A stretch of 64,000 bases of DNA from Adiantum capillus-veneris (taxonomy: Eukaryota > Streptophyta > Polypodiopsida > Polypodiales > Pteridaceae), in the NCBI GenBank assembly GCA_014529385.2, contig CM043963.1, positions 3,535,001-3,599,000 of the forward strand. The letters run 5' to 3'. Position 1 is the stretch's first letter, and each line of letters opens with the position of its first letter. The position numbers were made by a program, and so were the translations under genes. Under the pieces are notes generated by a model. That model worked only from the letters and a program-made list of their open reading frames with translations, had not been told where the DNA came from and did no database searches. This document shows positions 30,569-41,171 of the stretch, in pieces.

Positions 30569-32421
30569 TCATTCTATCGTTAAGTTGTATTCCTTGCATC
30601 CATATAGCATCTCCAAAACGATAATTTTTGAACTTAATAAGATAATCTTACCATGTTGTAGTACCTTGTCTTCATGCCGAAGGATAGTTTCGGGTTGAAG
30701 CACCTCTTCTTGGTCTTCAACTTTGGGAGTGTCTTCAATAATTGGTTCACTTGGTGGCTCTCCTTTGTAGGGCTTAAGTAGGCTCACATAAAAAGCATTG
30801 TGTATGAGCCAATGGTTGGCCAACGTGAGTTGGTATGCCATCTCATTTATGGCTTCAAGATTTGGAAAGGGCCATAGTATCTTTTTGCTAGCTTAGCATA
30901 ATACTTTTGATTTCCTATAGGATTTTTGCTCGTTGTTTGCCTCAATCGAGCCTTAGGAGACTTAAGGAAGACCCAATCATTTTCTTTCAAGGTTAAGGCT
31001 CTTCTGTGCTTGTTAGCAGAAGCAGCTTGAAGGTTAAGGCTCTTCTATGCTTGTCAGCAGAAGCAGCTTTTTGCCTTTGTTGAGAGATGGATATAGCCTC
31101 CTTCATATTTTGAAAAGATTCTTGTAGGTCGGGGCTATACTCGTCGACAACAAAGACCTTCCCATGCAATTTAAGTAGCAAGGGACTTTTAGGTCTTCCC
31201 TCAGTTATTTCAAGGTGCTTTTCCCATAGAAGTATGTATAGTATTATTATAGGCATACTCTACAAGAGGTAAGTACTTTTCCCATTGTGAGCGTTGAGCT
31301 ACTTCTGTAACATAAGTCTTTAGTAGATCGAGTATCGTAAGATTGGCTATCTCAATTTGGCCATCCGTTTCTGGGTGATAGGCCGAAGAGAAATTTAATC
31401 TTGTTTCTAGATTTTCAAAGAAAACCTTTCCAGAAATTAGCGGTCATTCTAGGATCTCTATCTGACAGGATGCATGTTGGTAATCCATGGTGTTTGAAAA
31501 TTTGTGATATGAAGAGAGTTGCCATTTGGTGTGCCTTAATAGTCTTTTTGACAGGAATAAAGTGTGCTTGCTTGCTAAACCTGTCGACTATTGTCTCCAT
31601 ATTCCCATGGATAGACTTGGGTAATCCAAAGATGAAATCCATGGATATAGTCTCCCATGGTAAATTTGGGATAGGAAATGGCCAGGTTCCTTCTTTGTAT
31701 CATACTTGGTGTTTTGGCATACTACACATTTTGGAACATACTCTTGTGTGTCCACTTTTATGGTAGGCCAATAGAAGTACGTTTCTACTCCTCGGAGAGT
31801 AGGTTGAATGCCTCTATGCCCCCCATATGGAGGAGCATGGGAGTAATACATAACTTTCTCACGAAGGGAGTGGGTAACACATACCCTATTTCCGTGGAGA
31901 AGATAACCATCCTACAAGGTGAACGGTTCCCCTTTCTTCCCCAAAGCAAGGGCTGACATTATGTCTCTAAAGTTAGGGTCAATAGCATACTCATCTATCA
32001 TAAAAGATAGATTATTGTGAGTTGCTATAGACACCACATTAACTTTTGGTCATCGTGAAAGTGCATCGGCCACTTGATTGTGCTTACTAGCAATGTGAGC
32101 AATATGAAAATTAAATTGCGAAAGAAAATTTGCCCACCTCATTTGTTTGTCGGAAAGCTTGGTTTGCGTCAGGAAGTACTTGAGACTTTGGTGGTCTGTT
32201 CGTAAAATGAATGGAGTCCCCAATAAATAGTGCTTCCATGTATCTAGGACATGTAGAACAGCTAAAATATCTTTCTCATAAATGCCGAAGACACGTTCAT
32301 CTGTATCGAGCCTTGGGCTCTCATATGCTATGGCATGACCTTCTTGAAGCAAGATTGGTTCAAGGCAATCACCACAAGCATCACATTGGACCTCAAATGG
32401 CTTTGAGAGATCCGGAAGCAT
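30569..32421 (-). pseudogene. B3 RNase H, integrase and chromodomain
   Basis: Minus strand: 32421-32050 is RNase H (CDACGDCLEPIL ... TDERVFGIYEKDILAVLHVL ... HNQVADALSR). 31851-31588 is the integrase zinc region (HAPPYGGHRGIQPTLRG ... CVVCQNTKYD), and 31642-31415 the core with MDFIFGLPKS (first Asp) and ILSDRDPRMTANF (second Asp). 31256-30993 follows with the GRPKSPLL region, containing a local duplication (about 31000-31060). 30841-30569 is the C-terminal domain (NAFYVSLLKPYKGEPPSEP) running into the chromodomain. Frames are broken between all blocks. Confidence 0.9.
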
Positions 32422-32602
32422 GAGGACTGGTTGGGAGGTAAGGTTTTCTTTGAGCTTGTCAAAAGCATTTTTCTCCTTAGCAATCCATAAATACTTAACA
32501 TTTTTCTTTGCTAAGTCATGTAAGGGCTACTTGAGAAAATTTTGTTATGAAGCGTCTATAATATGCACACATAGCGATGGAGATTCTTAGCTCATGTAGA
32601 TG

Positions 32603-32729
32603 TGCAAAAGTCAAGGTCTATCCCTAGAAGGAGGGGGCGAACCCTACAAGAGGGGGGTAGAGAGAGAACATACACATCCTCACACAAGGTAATCTTGGTA
32701 CAAGCAAAGTATTTAGGACACTTGTCAAG
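32603..32729 (+). repeat. Inverted fragment of B LTR inside B3
   Basis: 127 bp matching the LTR interior (GTGCAAAAGTCAAGG ... GACACTTGTCAAG) but in the plus orientation, opposite to B3. The identical fragment with identical ends is at 40614-40747 in B4. Confidence 0.85.
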
Positions 32730-33187
32730 TGTTATGGCGTAAGCCGCACACTGCGGGTATTGCGGATTTTCGGACACTACGGACTAGGACTTCATGCGGC
32801 TTCGGATAGTTCTTCATGGGATATCATGGGATAGGACGGGGTTTGCACCGTTCCCAATCTGCACTAGAGCAGTGGGTGTATTTGGGGGTATACCAATCAT
32901 TGTGGGATGTGTAACTATCATTCAATATATCGTTCTCATGTAATCATGTGTTCTGGTGTGTATCAATGAAGAAGATGGTGTTTTGTTCCTGTGTATTGTC
33001 TTTTATTCTGTCTTCTTATACATTGTTGTTCATCTAATGTAAGGAAGCATGAGGGTGTTCATTCCCGTAGTGCTTATCACTCCACTGCGGAGCTATAGGC
33101 ATTACATCTTGGAGGAATCTGACCTGGTGGTTTCGTTGATTACCCGCTCTGGCAAAAATGTGGTACCAACAACAAATATTAAGCTTC
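32730..33187 (+). repeat. Family C 5' LTR and primer-binding region left in B3
   Basis: Starts TGTTATGGCGTAAGCC and aligns throughout with the C 5' LTR at 40748-41171 (LTR part about 32730-33154). It continues into the GTGGTACCAAC primer-binding region before switching to the B leader at about 33187. The C body is absent, so this is a deletion remnant and not a solo LTR. Confidence 0.85.
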
Positions 33188-34574
33188 CAAAACTAAATGC
33201 TTTGATACCAATGTAATGGAAATGGCCTATTAACTTTGAGAGTAGAGAAAATTAGAGAAAGTACTTTTAGAAAATTACTTTGAGAGCATAGCGAGTGAAC
33301 TTAATTGATGGTAGCAACATAAACATAGCATTTAGTTAACTTGGCATGAACAATAATTTTGCAAGAGAGAGAGTTTAAAGAACATGACAACAGTTGAGGA
33401 CCGGATTTATGTGGAGCCGGTCCCCCCTCCAATAGGCATTTGTATTATAGTTTCTCCTATCAAGAGAGACTTGTTACAATACAATCTTTGTGTTCCTTGT
33501 GACCTAGGTGATGCAACGGAGATACAAAGCTTCATGCATCATGAGCATTAACTATCCCAAGCCTCAGTCCCAAGACCTCAAACACCTTCGAAGGTGGAGA
33601 GAGCTAGCAGGAAATGAGGGTAGGGAAGAGGAAGAAGAAACATTTCATAGGAGAAAGAACTAGTTCCTTATAATAGCATAGCAATGAAGATGGAGAAGAT
33701 GGCAAGCTTGAGCATTGAAGCATGGATCTTGGTTGGATTTGCTTTCCATAGCCAAGAGTGTTGGTGTAGGCTCTCAACCTCTCTACTTGCTTGGAGAAGA
33801 AGAGGGAGCTCTTTCACTTTCCACAATACACAATGAGGGTGTGTGTGTGTGGCAGAGTATACCCCCCAAGCATGCCCCTAGCTTCCTTGGTCGACCCACC
33901 CTTGTAGCTCATGCTTGTAGCTCATTGGACTCCTCTAGGCCTAGCCAATCACAAGCACAAAGCATTACAAGCAACAAGGGTAGTCTTGGGAGAAGTGTCG
34001 CCCTTTCCCATTTGAGAGAGAGGACTTGAAATGTAAAAACAATTAACTAATTCTACTAAATTATCATTGGACCCCTTGGGTGGCCAACCAATAGGCTTTA
34101 GGCACACCATGAGGGCAACATGAGGAGGAACCTGACAAGTGTCCTAAATACTTTGTTTGTACCAAGCTTACCCTGTGTGAGGGTGTGTGTTCTATCTCTA
34201 TTCCCCTGTGTGAGGTGTGTGTGTTCTATCTCTATCCCATCTTGTAGGGCTCACCCCCTCTTGTAGGGATAGACCTTGACTTTTGCACACCTTACCTCAA
34301 GCATCTTAGTCAGCAAGCATGACAAAGAACCTCAAGCTTGGGTGGTGTTCCCACAAGCACCTCAAGCTCCCTAGTCAGCAAGCATGACAAGCACCTCAAG
34401 CACCTTAGTGAGCAAGCACGACAAGCACCTCACGCACCTTAGTCATCAAGCACGACAAGCACCTCAAGCACCTTAGGCTTGAGCTGGCAGGCTCCCACCT
34501 CAAGCTCAGTCCTAGCTTACCTAAGGTCAAAGGGCTTTTTAACACTAACCTTTGGAGGTCTTTAATGAAGCTAA

Positions 34575-34767
34575 TGTTGGGGTTAAGGCCTATGTGCCTT
34601 GACTGGTCGCCCAGGTCATGGGCGCCCGCCCACTGTTACCCTATACTTATAGTGAGTATATTATATAGGGGGAGCTGCCACTTCACAGTCTCCCCACCCA
34701 CATCGTGTGTGTGTCTCCTTCTCTCTCTCTCTTACTCTCCATCTCTGGTGCTCCCCGATCCCCTTCA
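34575..34767 (+). repeat. Element D 5' LTR
   Basis: 193 bp, starts TGTTGGGGTTAAGGCC and ends CCCCTTCA, with a TATTATATAGGG box near 34659 as likely promoter and CT-rich sequence before the end. Confidence 0.92.
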
Positions 34768-34781
34768 ATTGGTATCAGAGC

Positions 34782-36051
34782 CAGTTTCATTCCCGAAATC
34801 GCGTCCGTGCGCGCGCACTTTCAAGAGTGCAAACAGGGTTTCGACTTCGGCATCGGCAAATTCAGCTTTCTGAGAGCGTTTTCAGCAGGTCTCCTGCCGT
34901 CTTGCCCCCCTTTCGAAGCCATTCGAGCAATCAAAAACTTCATTCGAGCTACGGTTGAGGAGCTGCATTTTTCAGCCCTCTTTTGGCAGTTTATGCTGCG
35001 TTTTTGGGTCGAAACGGAGGTTTTTGGCATAGCTTTCACACCCGGACTCGGATACATGTGATCCAAGAGTCTACCTTGGGGTTTTGGCACGCTCCAGACG
35101 CGCTCGTCATATCAGAATTTTAAAATTATGAATGCCGAATTTTCTGCAGCAGCACTTGTTTATTGTGTGTCGAGGATTCCACACATGGTTTGCTCTCAGA
35201 TGTGAGAGTGATATTTGCTGCAAGTTTCCTCACAGGTGGGAGGATACGATGTATGCCTTATGTGGTTTGATGCTCAGGGAGACTAATGTGATTGCATTTT
35301 GAGCTCGGCAATGTATGCCTCGAGCATGTTTTTTGGCAGTCACAGGTAGAGCAGATATTTGTGTACTAGATTTGCAGGTGTTTGCAATGATGTATGCAAA
35401 GTGTGGAGATTGGTGCATGCATTTGGAGTGCGGTTTGATGCGCTTTGGTTGCTCATGGTTTTGAGCGTGCAGTCAGTTTGGTTACTGGTTTTGTGGCCGT
35501 TTTACTAACGAAACTCTGGCGAAATTTTCCCAGGAGTTTTCTGCACATCATTGATGCGATCTAGGTAGAGATTGCGGGTTGCACTCAGCATTTGCGTGTG
35601 GTGTTCTTTGCAGGTGGGAGATTTGTGCGTGTGTATGCATCGATACCGCATAGTATGGGCTTGGTGATTCGCTCACGGTTTGATAGGCGTACAGTTATCT
35701 TGACACACTCACAAGAGTGAATGTTGTGATGTATGCTTGTGTGGCTACGAGCTAGGTAGCAGGATTCGAGCACTAATGGCTTGAGGGTTTTCAGCAGGTT
35801 TCAGCTACAGGTTTACAAGTTTACAGGAAGGTTTGAGGGCTTATTTGGGCGCTGAATTTTCAGCCATTGTTTCCTCTTTGCAGGTGTCCATGTATGGCTC
35901 AGTTGTAGGTTGATTTGGGACACATTTGTGACTTGTTTATGCAGCTATTTAAGAGCTGAATTTTGGGGTTGTTTTGGGGCTGATTTACAGCCATATTTAT
36001 AGACTTTTGTTGATGCGATTCGAGCCAGTTTAGGGCTGATTTGGTTGACAT
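34782..36051 (+). other. Element D leader
   Basis: About 1.27 kb between the primer-binding site and gag without a convincing ORF. Several short open frames at 34705-35061 run out of the LTR and are not supported. A long leader is also seen in copia-alpha. Confidence 0.6.
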
Positions 36052-36993
36052 TTGCTACTCATTGTTGGTTGCTCTTTTGCGAGCATTATGGATGATTTTT
36101 CATTTGACTTCCAGCGTTATGGTCTAACACAGTTTGATGGTGCAGATTTTGTTGCTTGGAAGGAGCATATTCTTGTTGCATTGGCGGATTTGGAGCAGGA
36201 TAAACCCTTGTGTGGTTTATCGGCGAAGCCCAAGTCTATGCGTGATGATGATTGGCAGGATCTTGATGAGTTAGCAATGTCTACGATTCGTTTGCATCTG
36301 GTTGAGTCTGTTGACTGGCAGGTCTCGAGGGAGACTACAACTTATGCTTTATGGCAGAGTTTACATGCTATGTACGCGACATCCATGTCTACAGGGGAGT
36401 CTAGTCCCACTTCTATGTCCATGGGAGAGATTGGTCCCACACGCAAGTCTCGACGGCATAGAGACTTGACATGTTGGCATTGTGGACATAGAGGGCACAT
36501 TAGGCGTCGATGTTTCAGGCGTCTGAGACAACGGAGGCGACAGATGCGTGATGCAGATTTGGGCACGATAGATGCTAGTGAGATCAGTATGGTGGTTACT
36601 GAGTATGCTTGTGACGGCGATGTCACATTTACATCTAGCTTGTCTTCAGACGATCTTATGTCTACTACTGATTGCATATTGGAATGCACATTGTCTTCAC
36701 ATTGGTTACTAGATTCAGATGCTCCTTTCCATGTCACGTCGCATCGTGAGTGGTTTAGCACGTTTTCTAGTGGGAGACTTGGTTGTGTGCACATGGTTGA
36801 TGGTGCTGTGTATGACATTGAGGGTGCAGGAGACGTATGTTTGTCCTTGCCTAGTGGTATGAGATTTACCCTGCGTCATGTGCGTTATGTGCCAGATTTG
36901 ACGATGAGTTTGATCTCCATTGGTCAGCTCAGGGATAGTGGATGTCGGGTATCGCTGCTTGAGCGATCTTTTACGTTGCATTGGGTTCGCTAG
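36052..36993 (+). pseudogene. Element D Gag-protease remnant
   Basis: A 313-codon frame; the natural start is probably the ATG at 36088 (MDDFSFDFQRYGLTQFDGADF). Gag is of copia type but lacks most of its middle: after LHAMYATSMSTGESS it jumps to an Arg-rich stretch and the zinc knuckle CWHCGHRGHIRRRC near 36473. The protease-like domain follows, with LLDSDAPFHVTSHREWF at about 36706; the active-site Gly is Asp (DSD in place of DSG), so it should be inactive. It ends with the LRHVRYVPDLTMSLISIGQL block and a stop at 36991-36993. Confidence 0.85.
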
Positions 36994-37830
36994 TGATTGC
37001 GAGAGGTGCTAGAGTTGGCACATGGTACCCATTGCACGTAGTACTGGTGCGAGATGGTCGAGTCTCAATCTTGTTACAGCCATGTAGAGAGCGAGAGAGC
37101 AGGCGAGTCTCTTTTGCTTGTGGGTTGTAGGATGCTTTGCATGGAGTGCAGAGCAGTGAATTTGTTGTGCAGGTTGTGTCTACGGATGCACAGGTAGAGC
37201 GGGACAACTCTAGTGAGTCACAGCAGGATGAGTCATCAGAGGTGATGACAGAGATGACTCACATGGATGTTGAGATGTCGGCTATCATGGAGTCATTTCT
37301 TGATATGCTTATGCCAGAGCTTGATGCAGATTCGGACAGATGTATACTCTTGGTACACATGTGATATGTGGTGGGCACAAGTAGTCACTCCAGAGCTCGG
37401 AGTCAGAGTGCCATGGTCTCTATGATAGAGGACATGATTGCCATGAGTTGAGTTCTGAGTTGGAGGTGGCAAAGGTTGCCAAGGTTGCATCAACGTTCGG
37501 TGTCCTCATGTACGAGATGCTGATCTCGAGGCCCGACAAAGCAGCTGCAGTGGGAGCATTTGCAGCAGGGTTGATTAGTTGTTCGATGACTAATCTCGGC
37601 ATAGAGCATAGGGAAGGTTTGCAGGTATTGGATTGATACTTGCAGGAGTGCATGAGCTCTTGTAGACTATTTGCAGAGCTTGGAGCTAGCTCTGTGTGGC
37701 TTCCGCAGCGGGATGTTTGTCTATCAGTAGAGTCGGATGCACTAGCTCATCGATGGACATAGGTTGAGAGAATATCTCACCTTCTATTAGTTGTACACTA
37801 GTAGATCTTGCTTAAAGGCACATTGGCCTT
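36994..37830 (+). pseudogene. Element D decayed internal region with reverse-transcriptase end
   Basis: Mostly unreadable, with stops in all frames. A piece at 37448-37636 (ASTFGVLMYEMLISRPDKAAAVGA) resembles the conserved copia RT end segment (VGSLMYAM..TRPDI..AVGVVSR). This shows that the original pol was lost by internal deletion between the protease and this point. Confidence 0.6.
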
Positions 37831-37842
37831 TAAGTGGGAGGT

Positions 37843-38032
37843 TGATGGGGTTAAGGCCTATGTGCCTTGACCGGTCGCCCAGGTCATGGGCGCCCGCCCA
37901 CTGTTACCCTATACTTATAGTGAGTATATTGTATGGGGGAGCTGCCACTTCACAGTCTCCCCACCCACATCGTGTGTGTGTCTCCTTCTCTCTCTCTCAC
38001 TCTCCATTTGTGGTGCTCCCCGATCCCCTTCA
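37843..38032 (+). repeat. Element D 3' LTR
   Basis: 190 bp, starts TGATGGGGTTAAGGCC (third base changed from the 5' copy) and ends CCCCTTCA before the GCTAA duplication. Confidence 0.92.
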
Positions 38033-38577
38033 GCTAACCCTAAGGTATTTTAAGCTCCATTGGCTAGCCTTGTTCTTTGTAAGTCCATCCCTCATTTGGA
38101 CCCCTTTACCATTGGCCCCGTGTTGAGATAGATCTGAAAGCACATGTCTATATTCTAGCCCTTGTTCCCATTTATTCTCCCACATTAAATGATCAGTTTA
38201 ATATGAGAAAATCATTTGGGTTGGTTAGATATTAGATTTTACGACATTACCTCTCTCTTGAAATCATACTCGTCCTCGACTATGAGGTAGAAGAGATAAA
38301 GCCTTAGTCATTACTCAATTTTTCTTAGCGGGTAGAGGATCCCTTTTCACCCTACGACATCTTCCCAAGATGGATGACTAATCCATTTGGTGCTTGAGAG
38401 ACATAGCTGCCGCAAGCATGTTTTCTCTTTAGTCCATTTCATTCTCCCAAGTAGAGTGACAAATTGTACTTGGTGTTTGAGAGACATGGTCATCACAAAC
38501 ATGATTCTAAGTATGCATACTATTTAAGTTTGTGCACAATGAAGAAAAGAACTAGTCTTATAAGACAAAAACATTGG

Positions 38578-39465
38578 TCATTTAAAAGAAATTTGTACAT
38601 TTGCTAACTCTAATGTAGCATTGTAAGAATTCACAAGGTTCATACTATCCTTAAGCTGTATTCCTTGCATCCATCTAGCATCTTCAAAAGGATAATTTTT
38701 GAACTTAATAAGATACCGTTGGATAATCTTACCATGTTGTAGTACCTTGTCTTCATGCCGAAGGATAGCTTCGGGTTGTAGTTCCTCTTCTTGGTCTTCA
38801 ACTTCGGGAGGGTCTTCAATAATTGGTTCACTTGGTGGCTCTCCTTTGTAGGGCTTAAGTAGGCTCACATGAAAAGCATTGTGTATGAGCCAATGGTTGG
38901 CCAACTTGAGTTGGTAAGCCATCTCATTTATGGGCTTCAAGATTTGGAAAGGACCATAGTATCTTTTTGCTAGCTTAGCATAATACTTTTGATTGCCTGT
39001 AGGATTTTTGCTCGTTGTTTTCCTCAATCGAGCCTTAGGAGACTTAAGTAAGACCCAATCATTTTCTTTGAAAGTTAAGGCTCTTCTGTGGTTATCGGCA
39101 ACAACTTTTTGCCTTTGTTGAGAGATGGATATAGCCTCCTTCATATTTTGAAAAGATTCCTGTAGGTCGGGGCTATACTCGTCGACAACAAAGACCTTCC
39201 CATGCAATTTAAGTAGCAAGGGACTTTTAGGTCTTTCCTCAATTATTTCAAAAGGTGCTTTTCGCATAGAAGTATGTATAGTATTATTATAGGCATAATC
39301 TACAAGAGGTAAGTACTTTTCCCATTGTGAGCGTTGATCTACTTCTGTAACATAAGTCTTTAGTAGATCGAGTATCGTAAGATTGGCTATTTCACTTTGG
39401 CCATCCGTTTCTGTGTGATAGGCTGAAGAGAAATTTAATCTTGTTCCTAGATTTTCAAAGAACAC
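38578..39465 (-). CDS. B4 integrase C-terminal half with chromodomain, open frame
   Basis: A 295-codon uninterrupted minus-strand frame, the best view of this region in family B. It begins within the integrase core (AYHTETDGQSEIANLTILD with the catalytic Glu). It continues through the GRPKSPLLLKLHGKVFVVDEY segment and the C-terminal domain (YYAKLAKRYYGPFQILKPINEMAYQL ... HNAFHVSLLKPYKGEPP), and ends in a chromodomain (residues about 225-270: EAILRHEDKV ... YLIKFKNYPFEDARWM). The chromodomain places family B among the chromoviruses, where it is thought to steer integration to particular chromatin. The frame ends at 38578, giving a complete pol C-terminus. Confidence 0.9.
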   Translation of the reverse strand: MFFENLGTRLNFSSAYHTETDGQSEIANLTILDLLKTYVTEVDQRSQWEKYLPLVDYAYNNTIHTSMRKAPFEIIEERPKSPLLLKLHGKVFVVDEYSPDLQESFQNMKEAISISQQRQKVVADNHRRALTFKENDWVLLKSPKARLRKTTSKNPTGNQKYYAKLAKRYYGPFQILKPINEMAYQLKLANHWLIHNAFHVSLLKPYKGEPPSEPIIEDPPEVEDQEEELQPEAILRHEDKVLQHGKIIQRYLIKFKNYPFEDARWMQGIQLKDSMNLVNSYNATLELANVQISFK

Positions 39466-40439
39466 CTTTCCAGAAATTAGCGGTCATTCTAGGATCTCTA
39501 TCTGACAGGATGCATGTTGGTAATCCATGGTGTTTGAAAATCTGTGATATGAAGAGAGTTGCCATTTGGTGTGACTTAATAGTCCTTTTGATAGGAATAA
39601 AGTGTGCTTGCTTGCTAAACCTATTGACTATTGTCCATATTTCCATATTCCCATGGATAGACTTGGGTATTGGATATACTCTCCCATGGTGAATTTGGGA
39701 TAGGAAATGGCCAGGTTGCTTCCCTCTATCATACTTTGTCTTTTGGCATACTACACATTTTGGAACATACTCTTGTATGTCCACTTTCATGGTAGGCCAA
39801 TAGAAGTATGTTTCTACTCCTCAGAGAGTAGGTTGAATGCCTCTATGCCCCGCATAGGGAGGAGAATGGGATTCATACATGAATTTTTCACGAAGGGAGT
39901 GGGTAACACGTAGCCTATTTCCATGGAGAAGATAACCATCCTGCAAGGTGAATGGTTCCTCTTTCTTCCCCAAAGCAAGGGCTGAGATTATGTCTCTGAA
40001 TAGCATACTTATCTATCATAGAAGATAGATTATTGTGAGTTTCTATAGACACCACATTAACTTTTGGTGTTCATGAAAGTGTATCAGCCACTTGATTGTG
40101 CTTACCAGCAATGTGAGCAATATGAAAATTAAATTGCGAAAGAAAATTTGCCCACCTCACTTGTTTGTCGGAAAGCTTGGTTTGCGTCAGGAAGTACTTG
40201 AGACTTTGGTGGTCTGTTCGTAAAATGAATGGAGTCCCCAATAAATAGTGCTTCCATGTGTCTAGGACATGTAGAACAACTAAAATCTCTTTCTCATTAA
40301 TGCCTAAGACACGTTCATCTGTATTGAGCCTTCGGCTCTCATATGCTATGGCGTGCCCTTCTTGAAGCAAGATTGCTCCAAGGCAATCACCACAAGCATC
40401 ACATTGGACCTCAAATGGCTTTGAGAGATCCGGAAGCAT
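39455..40439 (-). pseudogene. B4 RNase H and integrase N-terminal half
   Basis: 40439-40071 is RNase H (CDACGDCLGAILLQ ... TDERVLGINEKEILVVLHVL ... HNQVADTLS), ending with a TGA. 40006-39821 and 39790-39455 carry the integrase zinc region (HSPPYAGHRGIQPTL, CVVCQKTKYDRGKQ) and core. A deletion of about 20 bp near 39668 removes the stretch that holds the first catalytic Asp (B3 keeps DFIFGLPKS; here only IPKS remains). The second Asp (SDRDPRM) is intact. Confidence 0.88.
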
Positions 40440-40613
40440 GAGGACTGGTTGGGAGGTAAGGTTTTCTTTGAGCTTGTCAAAAGCATTTTGCTCCTTAGCA
40501 GTCCATAAATACTTTACGTTCTTCTTTGTTAAGTCAGGTAAGGGCTACTTGAGAAAATTTTGTTATGAAGCGTCTATAGTATGCACACATAGCAATAAAG
40601 CTTCTTAGCTCAT

Positions 40614-40747
40614 GTAGATGTGCAAAAGTCAAGGTCTATCCCTAGAAGGAGGGGGCGAACCCTACAAGAGGGGGGTAGAGAGAGAACATACACACCCTCA
40701 CACAAGGTAAGCTTGGTACAAACAAAGTATTTAGGACACTTGTCAAG
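40614..40747 (+). repeat. Inverted B-LTR fragment between B4 and element C
   Basis: Same 130-bp LTR interior as 32603-32729, plus orientation, directly followed by the C 5' LTR. B LTR sequence in the same orientation resumes at 51219 after element C. Confidence 0.85.
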
Positions 40748-41171
40748 TGTTACGGCATAGGCTGCACACTGTGGGTCTTGCGGATGTCCGGACACTATGG
40801 ACTAGGACTTCATGCGGCTTCAGACAGTTCTTCATGGAATATCATGGGACAAGATGGGGTTTGCACCATTCTCGATCTGCGCTGGAGCAGCGGGTGTATT
40901 TGGGGACATACCAGTCATTGTGGGATGTGTAACTATCTATCAATATATCATTCTCATGTAATCCTGTGTTTTGCTGTGTATCAATGAAAAACATGGTGTT
41001 CTGTTTCTATGTATTGTCTTCTATTCTGTCTTCTTATACATTGTTGTTCATCGAATGTAAGGAAGCATGAGGGTGTTCATTCTTGTAGTGCTTATCGCTC
41101 CACTCCGGAGCTATAGGCATTACGTCTTGGAGGAATCTGACTCGGTGGCTTCGCTGATTGCCACTTTGGCA
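40748..41171 (+). repeat. Element C 5' LTR
   Basis: Starts TGTTACGGCATAGGC; the 3' end is placed at the GGCA before AAAATGTGGTACCAACAGC, whose TGGTACCAACAGC is the likely primer-binding site. The first 235 bp recur at 50984-51218, and the whole LTR recurs at 32730-33154. The end is inferred because the 3' LTR is truncated. Confidence 0.75.

Larger units (their letters stand above)
30176..33211 (-). mobile_element. Chromovirus family B, copy B3, with gag-protease-RT replaced
   Basis: Bounded by LTRs at 28490-30175 and 33212-38246. Present on the minus strand are the 3' untranslated region, chromodomain, integrase, RNase H and RT tail (30176-32602). Then comes an inverted piece of B LTR (32603-32729), a 5' LTR of family C with its primer-binding region (32730-33187), and a B primer-binding site (33199-33211). 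The whole 5' coding half is missing. The two internal junctions are the same as those of B4 at 40613 and 40747. Confidence 0.88.
34575..38032 (+). mobile_element. Non-autonomous Ty1/copia element D with intact ends
   Basis: Complete insertion into a B LTR with a perfect 5-bp target duplication GCTAA (34570-34574 and 38033-38037). LTRs 34575-34767 and 37843-38032, primer-binding site ATTGGTATCAGAGC at 34768-34781, polypurine tract TAAGTGGGAGGT at 37831-37842. Its 3.5-kb length is too short for full gag-pol: integrase and most of RT are deleted. It probably moved with the help of a full-length relative. The two LTRs differ at about seven positions plus a 2-3-bp length change, so the insertion is moderately old. 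Confidence 0.93.
33212..38246 (-). repeat. B-family LTR between B3 and B4, split by copia element D
   Basis: On the minus strand it starts TGTCGTAAAATC at 38246 and ends ATTACA at 33212. It consists of 38246-38038 plus 34574-33212, with element D and its target duplication between them. Internal deletions (for example near 33545 and 33668) make it about 110 bp shorter than the 28490-30175 copy. It acts as 5' LTR of B3 and 3' LTR of B4. Confidence 0.88.
38247..40613 (-). mobile_element. Chromovirus family B, copy B4 (3' half)
   Basis: Minus strand: polypurine tract and 3' untranslated region (38247-38577), then chromodomain, integrase, RNase H and the RT tail, ending at about 40613 in an inverted B-LTR fragment (40614-40747). 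The gag-protease-RT half is missing. It is the counterpart of B3 over its whole length, including the breakpoint. Confidence 0.9.

Noticed and set aside
32730-33187. Solo LTR of element C in B3
   Set aside because: The sequence continues past the LTR end into the primer-binding region, so it is a 5' LTR remnant left by deletion and not a solo LTR.
34290-34490. CRISPR-like array of short repeats
   Set aside because: It is a degenerate minisatellite inside a plant LTR: no unique spacers, no cas genes, eukaryotic context.
34705-35061. 118-codon frame crossing the element D LTR and leader
   Set aside because: Runs across the LTR end and primer-binding site; no similarity to Gag.
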